Below are positions 1-7,539 of a DNA stretch of 23,403 nt, piece by piece; within the stretch, counting starts at the first letter, position 1, and the number at the start of each line of letters is the position of its first letter. The stretch is taken from positions 1 through 23,403 of the forward strand of contig JAKUSK010000006.1 in assembly GCA_022449325.1 (NCBI GenBank), written 5' to 3'. The position numbers were made by a program, and so were the translations under genes. A model generated the notes under the pieces. That model had not been told where the DNA came from, did not search any database, and saw only the letters and a list, made by a program, of their open reading frames with translations. This stretch comes from Nitrososphaerales archaeon (GTDB lineage Archaea > Thermoproteota > Nitrososphaeria > Nitrososphaerales > UBA57).

Positions 1-1
1 A

Positions 2-571
2 GGTTCCACTACTGCTTCAATAATTAAAGATAATTATGCTGACCCACGTTGTTTTGTAATTAGTGAATGGGGTCTTAAGAAAGATCTCGAAGATTCCGGT
101 ATATATATTTCTAATAATGACGCAAATATCGTAGTAGTCGGAGCTAATCGTAATCTGACTTATCGTGAATTAAATCATGGAATGCGTCTTGTACTTAATG
201 AAGCTGAACTTATTTGTTCTGGAACTACACAATTTTTCAAAGGCACACATAATTCTGATACAGGATATTTTATCGGTGAATCTGCTATTGCACAGGCAAT
301 AAGTCATGCTACTGGTAAATCGATTCGATATATTGGAAAACCATTCCCCGAAATTTTTAATCAAGTATTGTCTGATTTTAATGTAACAAATAATGAAGTT
401 GTTATGATTGGTGATACTCTAAATTCAGATATACGAGGTGCAAATTCACTTGGAATTACTAGTATTTTAACAACTAATGATCGTATTATTGATATAAATT
501 CTATCCCAAATGACGATAGACCTGATTATTCCGTAAAAAATATTAAAGAACTCTATGAAAAATTATTCTAA
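2..571 (+). CDS. HAD-superfamily phosphatase, NagD-like (5' end outside window)
   Basis: The reading frame is open from base 2, so the N-terminus with the nucleophile motif DxDG lies outside the window; a start at 182 would cut the fold. The visible 189 residues match the cap and C-terminal core of class IIA HAD hydrolases (NagD/4-nitrophenylphosphatase type). They show a Y-E-L/ALRL-like cap segment, the conserved glycine-lysine-proline IGKPFPEIF (motif III lysine), and the acidic motif IV MIGDTLNSDIRGANSLGI that binds Mg2+. These enzymes remove phosphate from small metabolites in the cytoplasm; the substrate cannot be told. Its TAA stop overlaps the TAG of the convergent membrane-protein gene by four bases. 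Family assignment is firm, exact function open. Confidence 0.85.
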   Translation, partial: GSTTASIIKDNYADPRCFVISEWGLKKDLEDSGIYISNNDANIVVVGANRNLTYRELNHGMRLVLNEAELICSGTTQFFKGTHNSDTGYFIGESAIAQAISHATGKSIRYIGKPFPEIFNQVLSDFNVTNNEVVMIGDTLNSDIRGANSLGITSILTTNDRIIDINSIPNDDRPDYSVKNIKELYEKLF

Positions 572-1152
572 TCTCTAATAAATAATATCGAACCAAATAT
601 TACTAGTAGTAATGCGGCACTAAGATTAACAATAAATGGAAGACCTATCATGTTTGTCAAGTAATAAGCCATAGGACTAGCTAGAATCAACACTGATGAA
701 ATTATACTTGTTGTAAATTTATTATCCTCTGATTTCATAGAAAATGGTATTTGTATAAATGCGGACTGCAAGAACATTACTGACGCGAATAATATAGGAA
801 ATCTTCCTGTTATGAATAATCCTACTGCATTTGTCTCAGCATCCGAAACTGCTATTGCTTCTCCTAAAGATATTAATACAATAATTAATCCAATAATTCT
901 CATTCGTTTTGCATGAATTCCTATTAATCCTGATCTTTCGCCTTCCTTAGTTTCTCTAATTTGAAAAATTAAACCCATGCTGATTGATAGTAATGATCCG
1001 ATAAGCCAAAATGGGTTTCTTGTTACTGATAGAAAACTCTCTTGAGCAGTCAATCCCGTAACACCAATATCGAATCCAGAAATACCTAGATACAATGCTA
1101 TTGGCATTAAGTAAAGTCCAAATGAAATATCTTCTACAGTATCTGTTTTCAT
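568..1152 (-). CDS. Hypothetical integral membrane protein, about six helices
   Basis: I do not recognise this 194-residue protein. Hydrophobic stretches lie near residues 12-30, 48-64, 84-100, 109-130, 147-168 and 170-191, with short charged loops between them (RETKEGERSG at about 67-76, HAKRMR after it), which suggests a six-helix inner membrane protein without a signal peptide or any soluble domain. No catalytic or ligand motif is visible. It is the last gene of a minus-strand series after trmI (19-bp gap) and ends head-on with the HAD gene. Its place next to tRNA-processing genes could be chance. It is a real gene by its length, hydropathy pattern and tight packing, but no function is offered. 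Confidence 0.75.
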   Translation of the reverse strand: MKTDTVEDISFGLYLMPIALYLGISGFDIGVTGLTAQESFLSVTRNPFWLIGSLLSISMGLIFQIRETKEGERSGLIGIHAKRMRIIGLIIVLISLGEAIAVSDAETNAVGLFITGRFPILFASVMFLQSAFIQIPFSMKSEDNKFTTSIISSVLILASPMAYYLTNMIGLPFIVNLSAALLLVIFGSILFIRD

Positions 1153-1171
1153 CTTCTTCTCTCCTTAAAAT

Positions 1172-1960
1172 TCAGCCCTTAACTGTATCTAAACTTTTCC
1201 TTGCAAATGTTAGATATGTAGTATGTCCGACCATCCTCATCGCAGGTCTAGTTTTTCCTTCTCTCACTTCCATCTCTCTCATTAAAATTTCTAATGTTTC
1301 AATTTCTAAGAACCCTTCATTTTGTAATTCAATAACAACTTTCTCAACTTGATTGATTGTTGGTGATACTGAAGCTAATATACCTCCTGGTCGAAGACAT
1401 CCTTTCATCGTTTTTATTAATGTCCAAGGATCACCTAAATCTAATATTGCTACATCCATGTCTTTCTCTTCTAAACCTAATTTTGCATCTTTAATTTTTA
1501 ATGTAACAAATTCTGATAATCCTGCTTTTTCAATATTTTTTTTCGCAATTTCATGTGATTCTTCTCTTACATCATAAGTATAAAGACGACCCTCTGGACG
1601 AATCAAATTTGCTATAAAACAACTTAATGAACCACTTCCCGTACCTGCTTCTACAACCTTCTTTCCATTACTCAAGTCTGTCCAACTAGCAATTATCGCC
1701 ATATCTTTTGGATACAATATCTGTGTTGCCCGTTTTGATTTGAAAATAAAGTCATTTAGTCTTGGATATAACAAATATATTTCTTGATTCGTGTTAGTCA
1801 TTACAGATTGTCCATATTCTTTCCCAATTACCTCTTCTACTTCAATATACCCCGCATGAGTGTGAACTTGTTTTCCTGGAGAAACTTGGATTAACCATTT
1901 CTTTCTTGGCGATAAATAGAATAAAACAAAATCATTCTCTTTAACTAAATTGTCTTTCAT
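1172..1960 (-). CDS. trmI: tRNA (adenine-N1)-methyltransferase TrmI/Trm61
   Basis: The 262-residue protein has the two-part build of archaeal TrmI: a small beta-rich N-terminal domain (residues 1-75), then a Rossmann-fold SAM domain. Motif I is VVEAGTGSGSLS at residues 102-113, the acidic end of beta2 is TYDVRE near 128-133, and the active-site segment is AILDLGDPW at 171-179, whose aspartate-proline-tryptophan is typical of the family. Archaeal members methylate N1 of A57 and/or A58 in the tRNA T-loop, stabilising the elbow. It follows endA after 36 bp, and a TATA-like TTTTATATTA centred 26 bp before the ATG suggests it also has its own leaderless promoter. EndA next to TrmI makes a tRNA-maturation pair. 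Confidence 0.9.
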   Translation of the reverse strand: MKDNLVKENDFVLFYLSPRKKWLIQVSPGKQVHTHAGYIEVEEVIGKEYGQSVMTNTNQEIYLLYPRLNDFIFKSKRATQILYPKDMAIIASWTDLSNGKKVVEAGTGSGSLSCFIANLIRPEGRLYTYDVREESHEIAKKNIEKAGLSEFVTLKIKDAKLGLEEKDMDVAILDLGDPWTLIKTMKGCLRPGGILASVSPTINQVEKVVIELQNEGFLEIETLEILMREMEVREGKTRPAMRMVGHTTYLTFARKSLDTVKG

Positions 1961-1980
1961 GTATTTTGCGATATCTGTTA

Positions 1981-1990
1981 TAATATAAAA
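1981..1990 (-). promoter_or_regulatory. Putative TATA box for leaderless trmI
   Basis: On the minus strand the sequence TTTTATATTA lies with its centre about 26 bp upstream of the trmI ATG (1960), the usual archaeal TATA-to-start-site distance, and no Shine-Dalgarno-like purine stretch precedes the ATG. This points to a leaderless transcript. It is inferred from position and composition only; the region is AT-rich, so chance matches are likely. Confidence 0.45.
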
Positions 1991-1996
1991 ATGAGA

Positions 1997-2554
1997 CTAA
2001 GCTCTCCACCATTCAAATGATAAAAATTCTACTTCATCAGAATCCTTCACAACCGCTACAAGAAATTTCTTTTTAACAGTTGTTGCAAGACGTCCTGCTA
2101 GTACAATAGCCGTTGCAGTAAGATTCGATTGAGGCTGCATTACTTGTATAATATAAGGAGCATGATCAATTCCTGGTCCATGTTCATATACTGCAAAATC
2201 ACTTCCGAATTTAATTCCAGGCGTGACAATATATCCCCTAGATCTCAACTCTTTGTAAACAAGAAATTTCTCTTTAAATAAAACATATTCACTCTCACAT
2301 TTTTCTACTAATTTTCTTTTTGAAACAACTTTTCCAGAATTCGAATCGCGAATCGTTAATCTTTTTTCAGAAACAAGATGATATCCTTCAATTAAATCTA
2401 GAATTAACGGAGCGTCAAAATCAGTTCCTTTAGGTTTGGGTACACCTAATGGTTTTCCGTAATATCCATCGCCGAATATTTTCTTTGATTGTTCTATATC
2501 CCAAATTACAATTCTATTTTCTACAAGTTCTCCTTTAAACAACTTATTCAACAT
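1997..2554 (-). CDS. endA: tRNA-splicing (intron) endonuclease, single-domain type
   Basis: This protein cuts introns out of precursor tRNA at bulge-helix-bulge motifs. With the ATG at 2554 it has 185 residues: an N-terminal alpha/beta domain with the typical GDGYYGKPLG (about 28-37), then the nuclease core with VYEHGPGIDHAPY (about 122-134) and the lysine-rich stretch VKKKFLV (about 160-166). Tyr123, His131 and Lys162 are the likely catalytic triad. A TTG 18 bp upstream is in frame but would overlap the preceding gene; the ATG lies one base after that stop and gives the family's usual N-terminus. The length fits one-unit subunits that act as homotetramers or as the alpha chain of an alpha-beta pair, not the fused ~300-residue dimer type. 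Confidence 0.9.
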   Translation of the reverse strand: MLNKLFKGELVENRIVIWDIEQSKKIFGDGYYGKPLGVPKPKGTDFDAPLILDLIEGYHLVSEKRLTIRDSNSGKVVSKRKLVEKCESEYVLFKEKFLVYKELRSRGYIVTPGIKFGSDFAVYEHGPGIDHAPYIIQVMQPQSNLTATAIVLAGRLATTVKKKFLVAVVKDSDEVEFLSFEWWRA

Positions 2555-2555
2555 A

Positions 2556-3209
2556 TTAAAGTCCAATTGCAATAATTGTTATTGAATCAGCTGCTGATGA
2601 ACATCTATCTGCCATTTCTTCTATATGTTCCGCAGCATCTTTTAATAGCATTGCCTCTTTTGCAGCTGTGATTTCTTTCATTGTCATTTTTACAAGATTT
2701 CTATATTTCAAATCTGTTTCTCTTTCAATTTTTTGTAATTCATTTGCAATCTGAATTACATTGTCTGGATTAACTGCAAGAGATCTGACCATCTCATTTA
2801 ATTTATTAACTAATTCAATGATCATGTTTAATAATTCTTCAAATTCATTTTTTATTGAAGCTTTTTTGAGTGATTTTGTATCTACTATTGACAGTCTAAA
2901 TGCAACACCACTAGTATATCCTGCTATTTCTTCGATCTCATAAGCCGTTTTCAATAAATCTTCTCTATTCATTAATAAACTTCCTACTTCCGCTAATTCT
3001 CTAGTTAACGCTCTTCTATAGCCTTCAACTTCATCCTCAGCCTCGCCTATTTTTTTAATACCATTGTTTACTTTTTTCTCATCATTTTCAATAACTGCAT
3101 TGAATACATTTACTAATTCTCTTGATGAATCTAGTACCTTTCTTGTTTCATCGAGTAAAACTGCTTGAGTTTTTCCTCTTGCTTTATCTTCAGAACCTCC
3201 AGAAAACAT
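2556..3209 (-). CDS. DUF47/PhoU-like helical protein
   Basis: The 217-residue protein is almost wholly alpha-helical and charged, without membrane segments. Heptad-like stretches run through ETRKVLDSSRELVNVFNAVI, GIKKIGEAEDEVEGYRRALT, REDLLKTAYEIEEIAGYTSG and a C-terminal KDAAEHIEEMADRCSSAADS. The E/D-x-x-x-D pattern in HIEEMADRCSSAADSI and in EIEEIAG resembles the metal-binding helices of PhoU and of the DUF47 (TIGR00153) family, which often accompany Pit phosphate transporters. No Pit gene is adjacent here. It sits 36 bp after the ligase and one base before endA, so it is probably co-transcribed with endA; a T-rich TATA-like TTTAATTTG lies 20-28 bp before its ATG. Family call is good, function is inferred. 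Confidence 0.78.
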   Translation of the reverse strand: MFSGGSEDKARGKTQAVLLDETRKVLDSSRELVNVFNAVIENDEKKVNNGIKKIGEAEDEVEGYRRALTRELAEVGSLLMNREDLLKTAYEIEEIAGYTSGVAFRLSIVDTKSLKKASIKNEFEELLNMIIELVNKLNEMVRSLAVNPDNVIQIANELQKIERETDLKYRNLVKMTMKEITAAKEAMLLKDAAEHIEEMADRCSSAADSITIIAIGL

Positions 3210-3245
3210 ACAAATTACATGTTATACAAATTAAAAAACCTTAAT

Positions 3246-4997
3246 CTAATTTGAGACTTTTTTTAATTGTTTCTCATATTCATTCATTATTTCTGCTGTG
3301 GTCGTTATATCTTGTGGCTTTTTATCCTCTCTTATCCTTCCGGTGAATATTGGAAACCTTAATGCAAGACCAAAATTCTTCCTAATTTCATTTTTATTCG
3401 ATGTATGAATTGGACTTATTGTTATTTCGGATCCACTCACTTCTAATACAATCTCTGGTTCAAACCATACGTCCATATCCATTTTTGAATCTACTCTTAC
3501 ATGTTTGTTTTTTATTATATTTTTTTGAAGTATTTCATATATTGTTTGTAGTTGTTCATCTGAGAAACCCGTTCCTACTTTACAAAAACTTCTAAACACG
3601 TCTTGTCTTTTGTCATAAACTGCTAATAATAATGCTCCATATTTGTTTGCTCGTTTTCCTTTCCCATACATTGCTCCTATTATTACTAAATCTAGCGTAT
3701 CGGACATTTCTGACGTATATTCTCTCTTTAACTTAATCCAAAGATATTCCCTTGCTCCTGCTCTATAATTTCCTTGAATATCTTTTATTACTAAACCCTC
3801 GCAACCTTCTTCTATTGCCTGTTCAAGAAAATCATCAATCTCAATAGCATCTTGAGTTATCTTATTTTTAATAATCTTTAATTTTTTGTTTTTCTCAATT
3901 ATTTTAATTAAAATCTTCCTTCGTTTTTCATAACTTGAATTTGTTAAATCCTGATTATCGAGATATATTATATCAAATAAATTGACTGATATTGGATAGT
4001 TTTTTACTGCCTGTTCAATTTTGTATTTTCTTCTTCTATGCATTAATTCTTGAAATGGTAAATACGACCCACTTTCTTTATCAATTGCAACTGCCTCTGC
4101 TTCAAGTATCATATTTTCCACTTCTAGTTCCTTCATTATGTCACATACATCAGGATAATGATTTGTTATATTTTCCAATTTCCTAGAAAAAATTTCTGTT
4201 TGCTTATTATTTACATGAATTTGTAATCTTTCTCCATCCAATTTATATTCTAAACTTATTTTTCCATCTACTTTCTTAATGATTTCCTGAGATGAACTTA
4301 ATCTTTCTGCAAGCATTGGCCTAATTGGATTTCCAACTACTATGTCTATTCCTTCTAATCCTTTTAACCCATTATCTGCTACAAGTTTTGCTACTTTTCC
4401 TAAATCACTTGAAATATTATATGCTCTTTCTAAAAATTTCCTATTCGCTTTATCATTTGTATATGCGACAGATAATGCATCCAATACTGTGTAATCTGCT
4501 ATTCCTAATCTGAGTATTCCCATCAATGTTCTAATAATATATTTTCCTTCTATTGGTGTACAATCTGACAATAGTCCTGCTAAGTGTGCAACCTTCATAT
4601 CTACTGACCCATGTCCCGCAGTACTTGCAATCTCTTCAAATGTTTGATAAACTCTTTCTACAGTTAATCTGTCTCTTACTAACGTTGTTTGTACTTTATT
4701 TGATAATGAAATCTTAGTCACCTCCCCTAAATCCCCCGTTCTTTTATACTCCTCCATAATTCTGTCCTTAGACATTGAAGTAGATTTTTCTAATACTTTT
4801 ATTACTAATTTATCGGACATTCCCAATTCTATTCCATAAAAGTCTGGTTTTATTTTGCCTTGTGTTAGATATATGACTCTTTCAATGACGTCTCTTGGCG
4901 TATTCCTAAAGAGTTCTGATAAAATCTCTAAAAGCTCTAATCTTTTCCGAGTTTTTTCCATGTTTTCATATGCTTGTGCAACTATGTTATAATCCAC
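3246..4997 (-). CDS. lig: ATP-dependent DNA ligase
   Basis: The 583-residue enzyme seals nicks in DNA using ATP and joins Okazaki fragments. Domain order is that of archaeal replicative ligases: an N-terminal DNA-binding domain (to about residue 220), the adenylation domain with motif I EYKLDGER at 250-257 (Lys252 takes the AMP), motif III-like ILEAEAVAID, motif IV EEGCEGLVIKD, motif V LWIKLKREY, and an OB domain ending in FPIFTGRIREDKKPQD (motif VI). The start is a GTG; the next methionine at residue 13 would remove the conserved first helix. It is transcribed away from S25e, with 89 bp of shared upstream DNA. The sequence, as I recall the family, looks closest to thaumarchaeal/euryarchaeal ligases of the same length. 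Confidence 0.96.
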   Translation of the reverse strand: MDYNIVAQAYENMEKTRKRLELLEILSELFRNTPRDVIERVIYLTQGKIKPDFYGIELGMSDKLVIKVLEKSTSMSKDRIMEEYKRTGDLGEVTKISLSNKVQTTLVRDRLTVERVYQTFEEIASTAGHGSVDMKVAHLAGLLSDCTPIEGKYIIRTLMGILRLGIADYTVLDALSVAYTNDKANRKFLERAYNISSDLGKVAKLVADNGLKGLEGIDIVVGNPIRPMLAERLSSSQEIIKKVDGKISLEYKLDGERLQIHVNNKQTEIFSRKLENITNHYPDVCDIMKELEVENMILEAEAVAIDKESGSYLPFQELMHRRRKYKIEQAVKNYPISVNLFDIIYLDNQDLTNSSYEKRRKILIKIIEKNKKLKIIKNKITQDAIEIDDFLEQAIEEGCEGLVIKDIQGNYRAGAREYLWIKLKREYTSEMSDTLDLVIIGAMYGKGKRANKYGALLLAVYDKRQDVFRSFCKVGTGFSDEQLQTIYEILQKNIIKNKHVRVDSKMDMDVWFEPEIVLEVSGSEITISPIHTSNKNEIRKNFGLALRFPIFTGRIREDKKPQDITTTAEIMNEYEKQLKKVSN

Positions 4998-5051
4998 ACT
5001 TACTCAATAACTCTAAATATTATTAATCTAGTCTTTTTTAATCGTGGTAAA

Positions 5052-5061
5052 GTTTATCTTA
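5052..5061 (+). promoter_or_regulatory. Putative TATA box before S25e
   Basis: GTTTATCTTA lies about 30 bp before the S25e ATG at 5087, and no Shine-Dalgarno-like sequence precedes that ATG, which suggests a leaderless or nearly leaderless mRNA. The core TTTATCTT recurs at 20702-20709, about 28 bp before the tRNA-Ser gene. Position and recurrence are seen; promoter function is inferred. Confidence 0.4.
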
Positions 5062-5086
5062 CTATGTTTTTAGATATATTGTATAC

Positions 5087-5401
5087 ATGTCAGAGACAAA
5101 AAAAGATACTAAGTCAAGCTGGAACAAACCAAAGGAGACTTCTGATACTAAATCTAGTAAAAAACCAAAGGATGAGTCTATTGGCGATATTACTCATGGA
5201 CTCGCTATGCCTACAGTTGACGAGACAAAGCTAAAAGACCTATTTGGAGGAACCAAAGCTATTACTTTATACGAAACATCTAGAATTTTGAATGTTAATG
5301 CGTCAGTTGCTAACAAATTTCTCAATGATCTTGAATCTAAGAACCTTATAATTCGAGTTGGAGGTTATTCAGGTCATTATATCTGGAAATTAATTGAATA
5401 A
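5087..5401 (+). CDS. rps25e: Small-subunit ribosomal protein S25e (probable)
   Basis: The 104-residue protein has a lysine/serine-rich, disordered N-terminus (residues 1-33, repeated KP/KK/SK) followed by a winged-helix-like domain. The segment KAITLYETSRILNVNASVA followed by FLNDLESKNLIIRVGG parallels the helix-turn-helix of S25e (helix, then two helices holding an LE/L-x-x-K-G/N-L-I motif, then a beta wing ending HYIWKL). It lies 78 bp before rpl3, in the same direction. S25e is known from Crenarchaeota, Thaumarchaeota and eukaryotes and is generally absent from Euryarchaeota. The alternative is a small DNA-binding winged-helix regulator, but the basic tail and the ribosomal neighbourhood favour S25e. 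Confidence 0.72.
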   Translation: MSETKKDTKSSWNKPKETSDTKSSKKPKDESIGDITHGLAMPTVDETKLKDLFGGTKAITLYETSRILNVNASVANKFLNDLESKNLIIRVGGYSGHYIWKLIE

Positions 5402-5430
5402 ATCTAAATCATAGTTCTGAAAATCACAAT

Positions 5431-5441
5431 GCTTAAAAATC
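5431..5441 (+). promoter_or_regulatory. Putative promoter of the L3 operon
   Basis: GCTTAAAAATC resembles an archaeal TATA box. A start site about 26 bp downstream (near 5462) would give a leader of under 20 bases that contains AGTGAT (5469-5474), complementary to the end of archaeal 16S rRNA and about 5 bp from the rpl3 ATG. This is the best candidate for the start of the main ribosomal operon; unproven. Confidence 0.45.
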
Positions 5442-5479
5442 AATTCACGGTTATTTTAATTTATTCAAAGTGATTTAGT

Positions 5480-6484
5480 ATGGGTAGAAAACATTCAGCT
5501 CCAAGGCGTGGTTCTCTGGCATTTCGACCAAGAGGCAGACATGGCACTCTTAATGCAAGAATAAGAAACTGGCCTACTGTTAAATCTGACGAGCCTACTT
5601 TACTTGGTTTTATGGGATTCAAAGTTGGTTCTATTAATGTCCTAACTATTGATAATGCTGATAAATCTCCTACTTTTGGAAAACCTATTTTTAATCATGC
5701 TACTGTCTTATCATGTGCTCCCATGACTATCGTTGGTTTACGAGCATACAAAAATAGTTTAGACGGACTATATGTTTTTAGTGAAGCATATGCTACTAAT
5801 CTTCCTAAAGAGCAATCAAGAAAACAAAAATTAAATTCTGATTATAATACTAATATTAATAAAATTCAAGACAATTTAGAGTCTTTAGAAAAACTTTGTG
5901 CAATTGTTTCTGTACCTCCTAAACAAGCAGGACTCTCTCAAATTAAACCATATTCATTTGAAATCGCAATTGGAGGACCGACATTAGAAAGTCAATTTGA
6001 TTATCTTAAAGATAATTTAGGTAAAACTGTTTCTGTTTCTGATATTATTAAACCTGGAATGTTAGTCGATGCACTTGGTGTTACTAAAGGTAAAGGATGG
6101 CAAGGGCCTGTAAAAAGATTCGGCATAAAAAAGAAACAACACAAGTCTCGTAAAACTGTTAGAGAAGTTGGTACTGTTGGTGCTTGGAGCCCGCAAAATA
6201 TTATGTATACTGTTCCTCGTGCTGGTCAAATGGGCTTTCATCAACGAACTGAATATAACAAGAAAATTCTTTTTATGGCTAATGAAAAAGAACAAAGTGT
6301 TAATCCTGATGGCGGATTCATACATTTCGGTTTAGTACCAGAAGATTATGTTATCGTTAAAGGTTCCTTACCAGGTCCTATTAAACGCCCTGTTGTACTT
6401 AGATATCCAATGAGACCTAAACATACAAAATTGGATATTCCTAAAGTCATAAAACTTAGTACTCAAAACGGTGAATTAGAATGA
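5480..6484 (+). CDS. rpl3: Large-subunit ribosomal protein L3
   Basis: L3 is an early-assembling 50S protein whose extended loop reaches the peptidyl-transferase centre. The 334-residue protein has the archaeal/eukaryotic form: it opens with RKHSAPRRGSLAFRPRGR, carries the central KGKGWQGPVKRFGIKKKQHK followed by SRKTVREVGTVGAWSP, and the W-finger region TVPRAGQMGFHQRTEYNKK. The C-terminal VKGSLPGPIKRPV is also typical. Length is normal for archaea (about 330-340). It is the first gene of the L3-L4-L23-L2-S19 block and its TGA overlaps the rpl4 start. The identification is secure. Confidence 0.98.
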   Translation: MGRKHSAPRRGSLAFRPRGRHGTLNARIRNWPTVKSDEPTLLGFMGFKVGSINVLTIDNADKSPTFGKPIFNHATVLSCAPMTIVGLRAYKNSLDGLYVFSEAYATNLPKEQSRKQKLNSDYNTNINKIQDNLESLEKLCAIVSVPPKQAGLSQIKPYSFEIAIGGPTLESQFDYLKDNLGKTVSVSDIIKPGMLVDALGVTKGKGWQGPVKRFGIKKKQHKSRKTVREVGTVGAWSPQNIMYTVPRAGQMGFHQRTEYNKKILFMANEKEQSVNPDGGFIHFGLVPEDYVIVKGSLPGPIKRPVVLRYPMRPKHTKLDIPKVIKLSTQNGELE

Positions 6485-7281
6485 TGTTTCCTGTATATGA
6501 TTTAGACGGAAAAGAAGTAGAACAAATTCAGGTTCCTTTAGTCTTTTCCACTCCATATAATCCTAGATTAATTAAACGAGCAGTTCTTGCTCTACAATCT
6601 CATACTCGAATTCCTAAAGGAACTGATCCACTAGCTGGAGAACGTGGTAGTACTGAATCTTGGAATACTGGTAGAGGCATATCAAGAATTGGTCGTGTAA
6701 AATCTCATAGTGGTCCAAGGGGAGGTAGTGCTGCAGGAGTTGCGGGTGTTACTGGAGGACGTAGTCCACATCCACCTGTCAGTTCAAAGAATATCTATCA
6801 AAAATTAAATAAAAAAGAAAAGACATCTTCTCTTATGTCTGCTATTTCTGCATCAATGAATCGTGAACTTGTAATCAATCGCGGTCATAAAGTTGACAAT
6901 CTTCTTAACATTCCCTTGGTTATAGTCGATGATTTAGAATCGATGACTCGAACTAAGGATCTTCGACTAACTTTGACTAGTTTGGGTCTTTCTGACGAAC
7001 TTGAACGTATATCTAATGTTCGTCTTCGTTCTGGAAAATCTAGATTACGTGGACGTTCACGAAAAATCAAAAAAGGCCCTATAATTGTTTGTTCTAAGGA
7101 CTTAGGAATTGGAGATGCTTGTAAAAATCTCTTGGGCGTTGATTTAGTAGAAGCAAAGAATCTTAATGTTTCTGATTTGGCTCCTGGAACTGAAGCAGGT
7201 AGGCTTGTTATCTGGACCAAAAGTTCTTTCTCTAACTTATCTAGTAATATCTTAAAAGCGGTGGAAATTAATGCGTCCTGA
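6481..7281 (+). CDS. rpl4: Large-subunit ribosomal protein L4
   Basis: The 266-residue protein is the archaeal/eukaryotic L4 (L4e), which binds 23S rRNA domain I and lines the exit tunnel. Diagnostic segments are the start FPVYDLDGKEVEQIQVPLVF, the tunnel-loop region rich in Gly/Arg (GRGISRIGRVKSHSGPRGGS, about residues 62-85), GGRSPHPP after it, and IVVDDLESMTRTKDL-like helices further on. Two ATG codons stand in tandem at 6481 and 6484; either may serve. The gene starts inside the rpl3 stop and overlaps rpl23 by 11 bp, which implies translational coupling. Confidence 0.97.
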   Translation: MMFPVYDLDGKEVEQIQVPLVFSTPYNPRLIKRAVLALQSHTRIPKGTDPLAGERGSTESWNTGRGISRIGRVKSHSGPRGGSAAGVAGVTGGRSPHPPVSSKNIYQKLNKKEKTSSLMSAISASMNRELVINRGHKVDNLLNIPLVIVDDLESMTRTKDLRLTLTSLGLSDELERISNVRLRSGKSRLRGRSRKIKKGPIIVCSKDLGIGDACKNLLGVDLVEAKNLNVSDLAPGTEAGRLVIWTKSSFSNLSSNILKAVEINAS

Positions 7282-7537
7282 TCAAGCTTCATCAATAATC
7301 CTTCGAACCTATGTAACAGAAAATACATTTGATCGTATTGAAAAAGAGAATAAATTGGTTTTTATTGTCAGTGAAGATGCTACCAAAAACACTATAAAAC
7401 AAGCTCTTAGTATCTTATACGAGGTTAAAGTGAAAGCAGTTAATACAACACATACCATCCAAGGGAAGAAAGCCTTTGTGACTTTCGACGATGATTATTC
7501 AGCCTTAGATCTTGCTACAAAATTAGGTGTTATGTAG
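7271..7537 (+). CDS. rpl23: Large-subunit ribosomal protein L23
   Basis: L23 sits at the exit of the polypeptide tunnel and docks SRP and the Sec translocon. The 88 residues show the short archaeal form: a helix with TYVTENTFDRIEKENKLVF, then ATKNTIKQALSILYEVKVKA and VNTTHTIQGKKAFVTFDDDY, ending without the long bacterial/eukaryotic extension. The usual signature VxxVNTxxxxGKKAxV is present. It overlaps rpl4 by 11 bp and is two bases from rpl2. The call is secure. Confidence 0.96.
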   Translation: MRPDQASSIILRTYVTENTFDRIEKENKLVFIVSEDATKNTIKQALSILYEVKVKAVNTTHTIQGKKAFVTFDDDYSALDLATKLGVM

Positions 7538-7539
7538 AA

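Noticed and set aside
1095..1577. Plus-strand frames across the trmI region (about 85 and 74 residues)
   Set aside because: Both are antisense to the membrane protein and to trmI, whose motifs are clear.
6885..7328. 147-residue minus-strand frame within rpl4/rpl23
   Set aside because: It lies wholly antisense to two well-identified ribosomal genes and shows no family motif.
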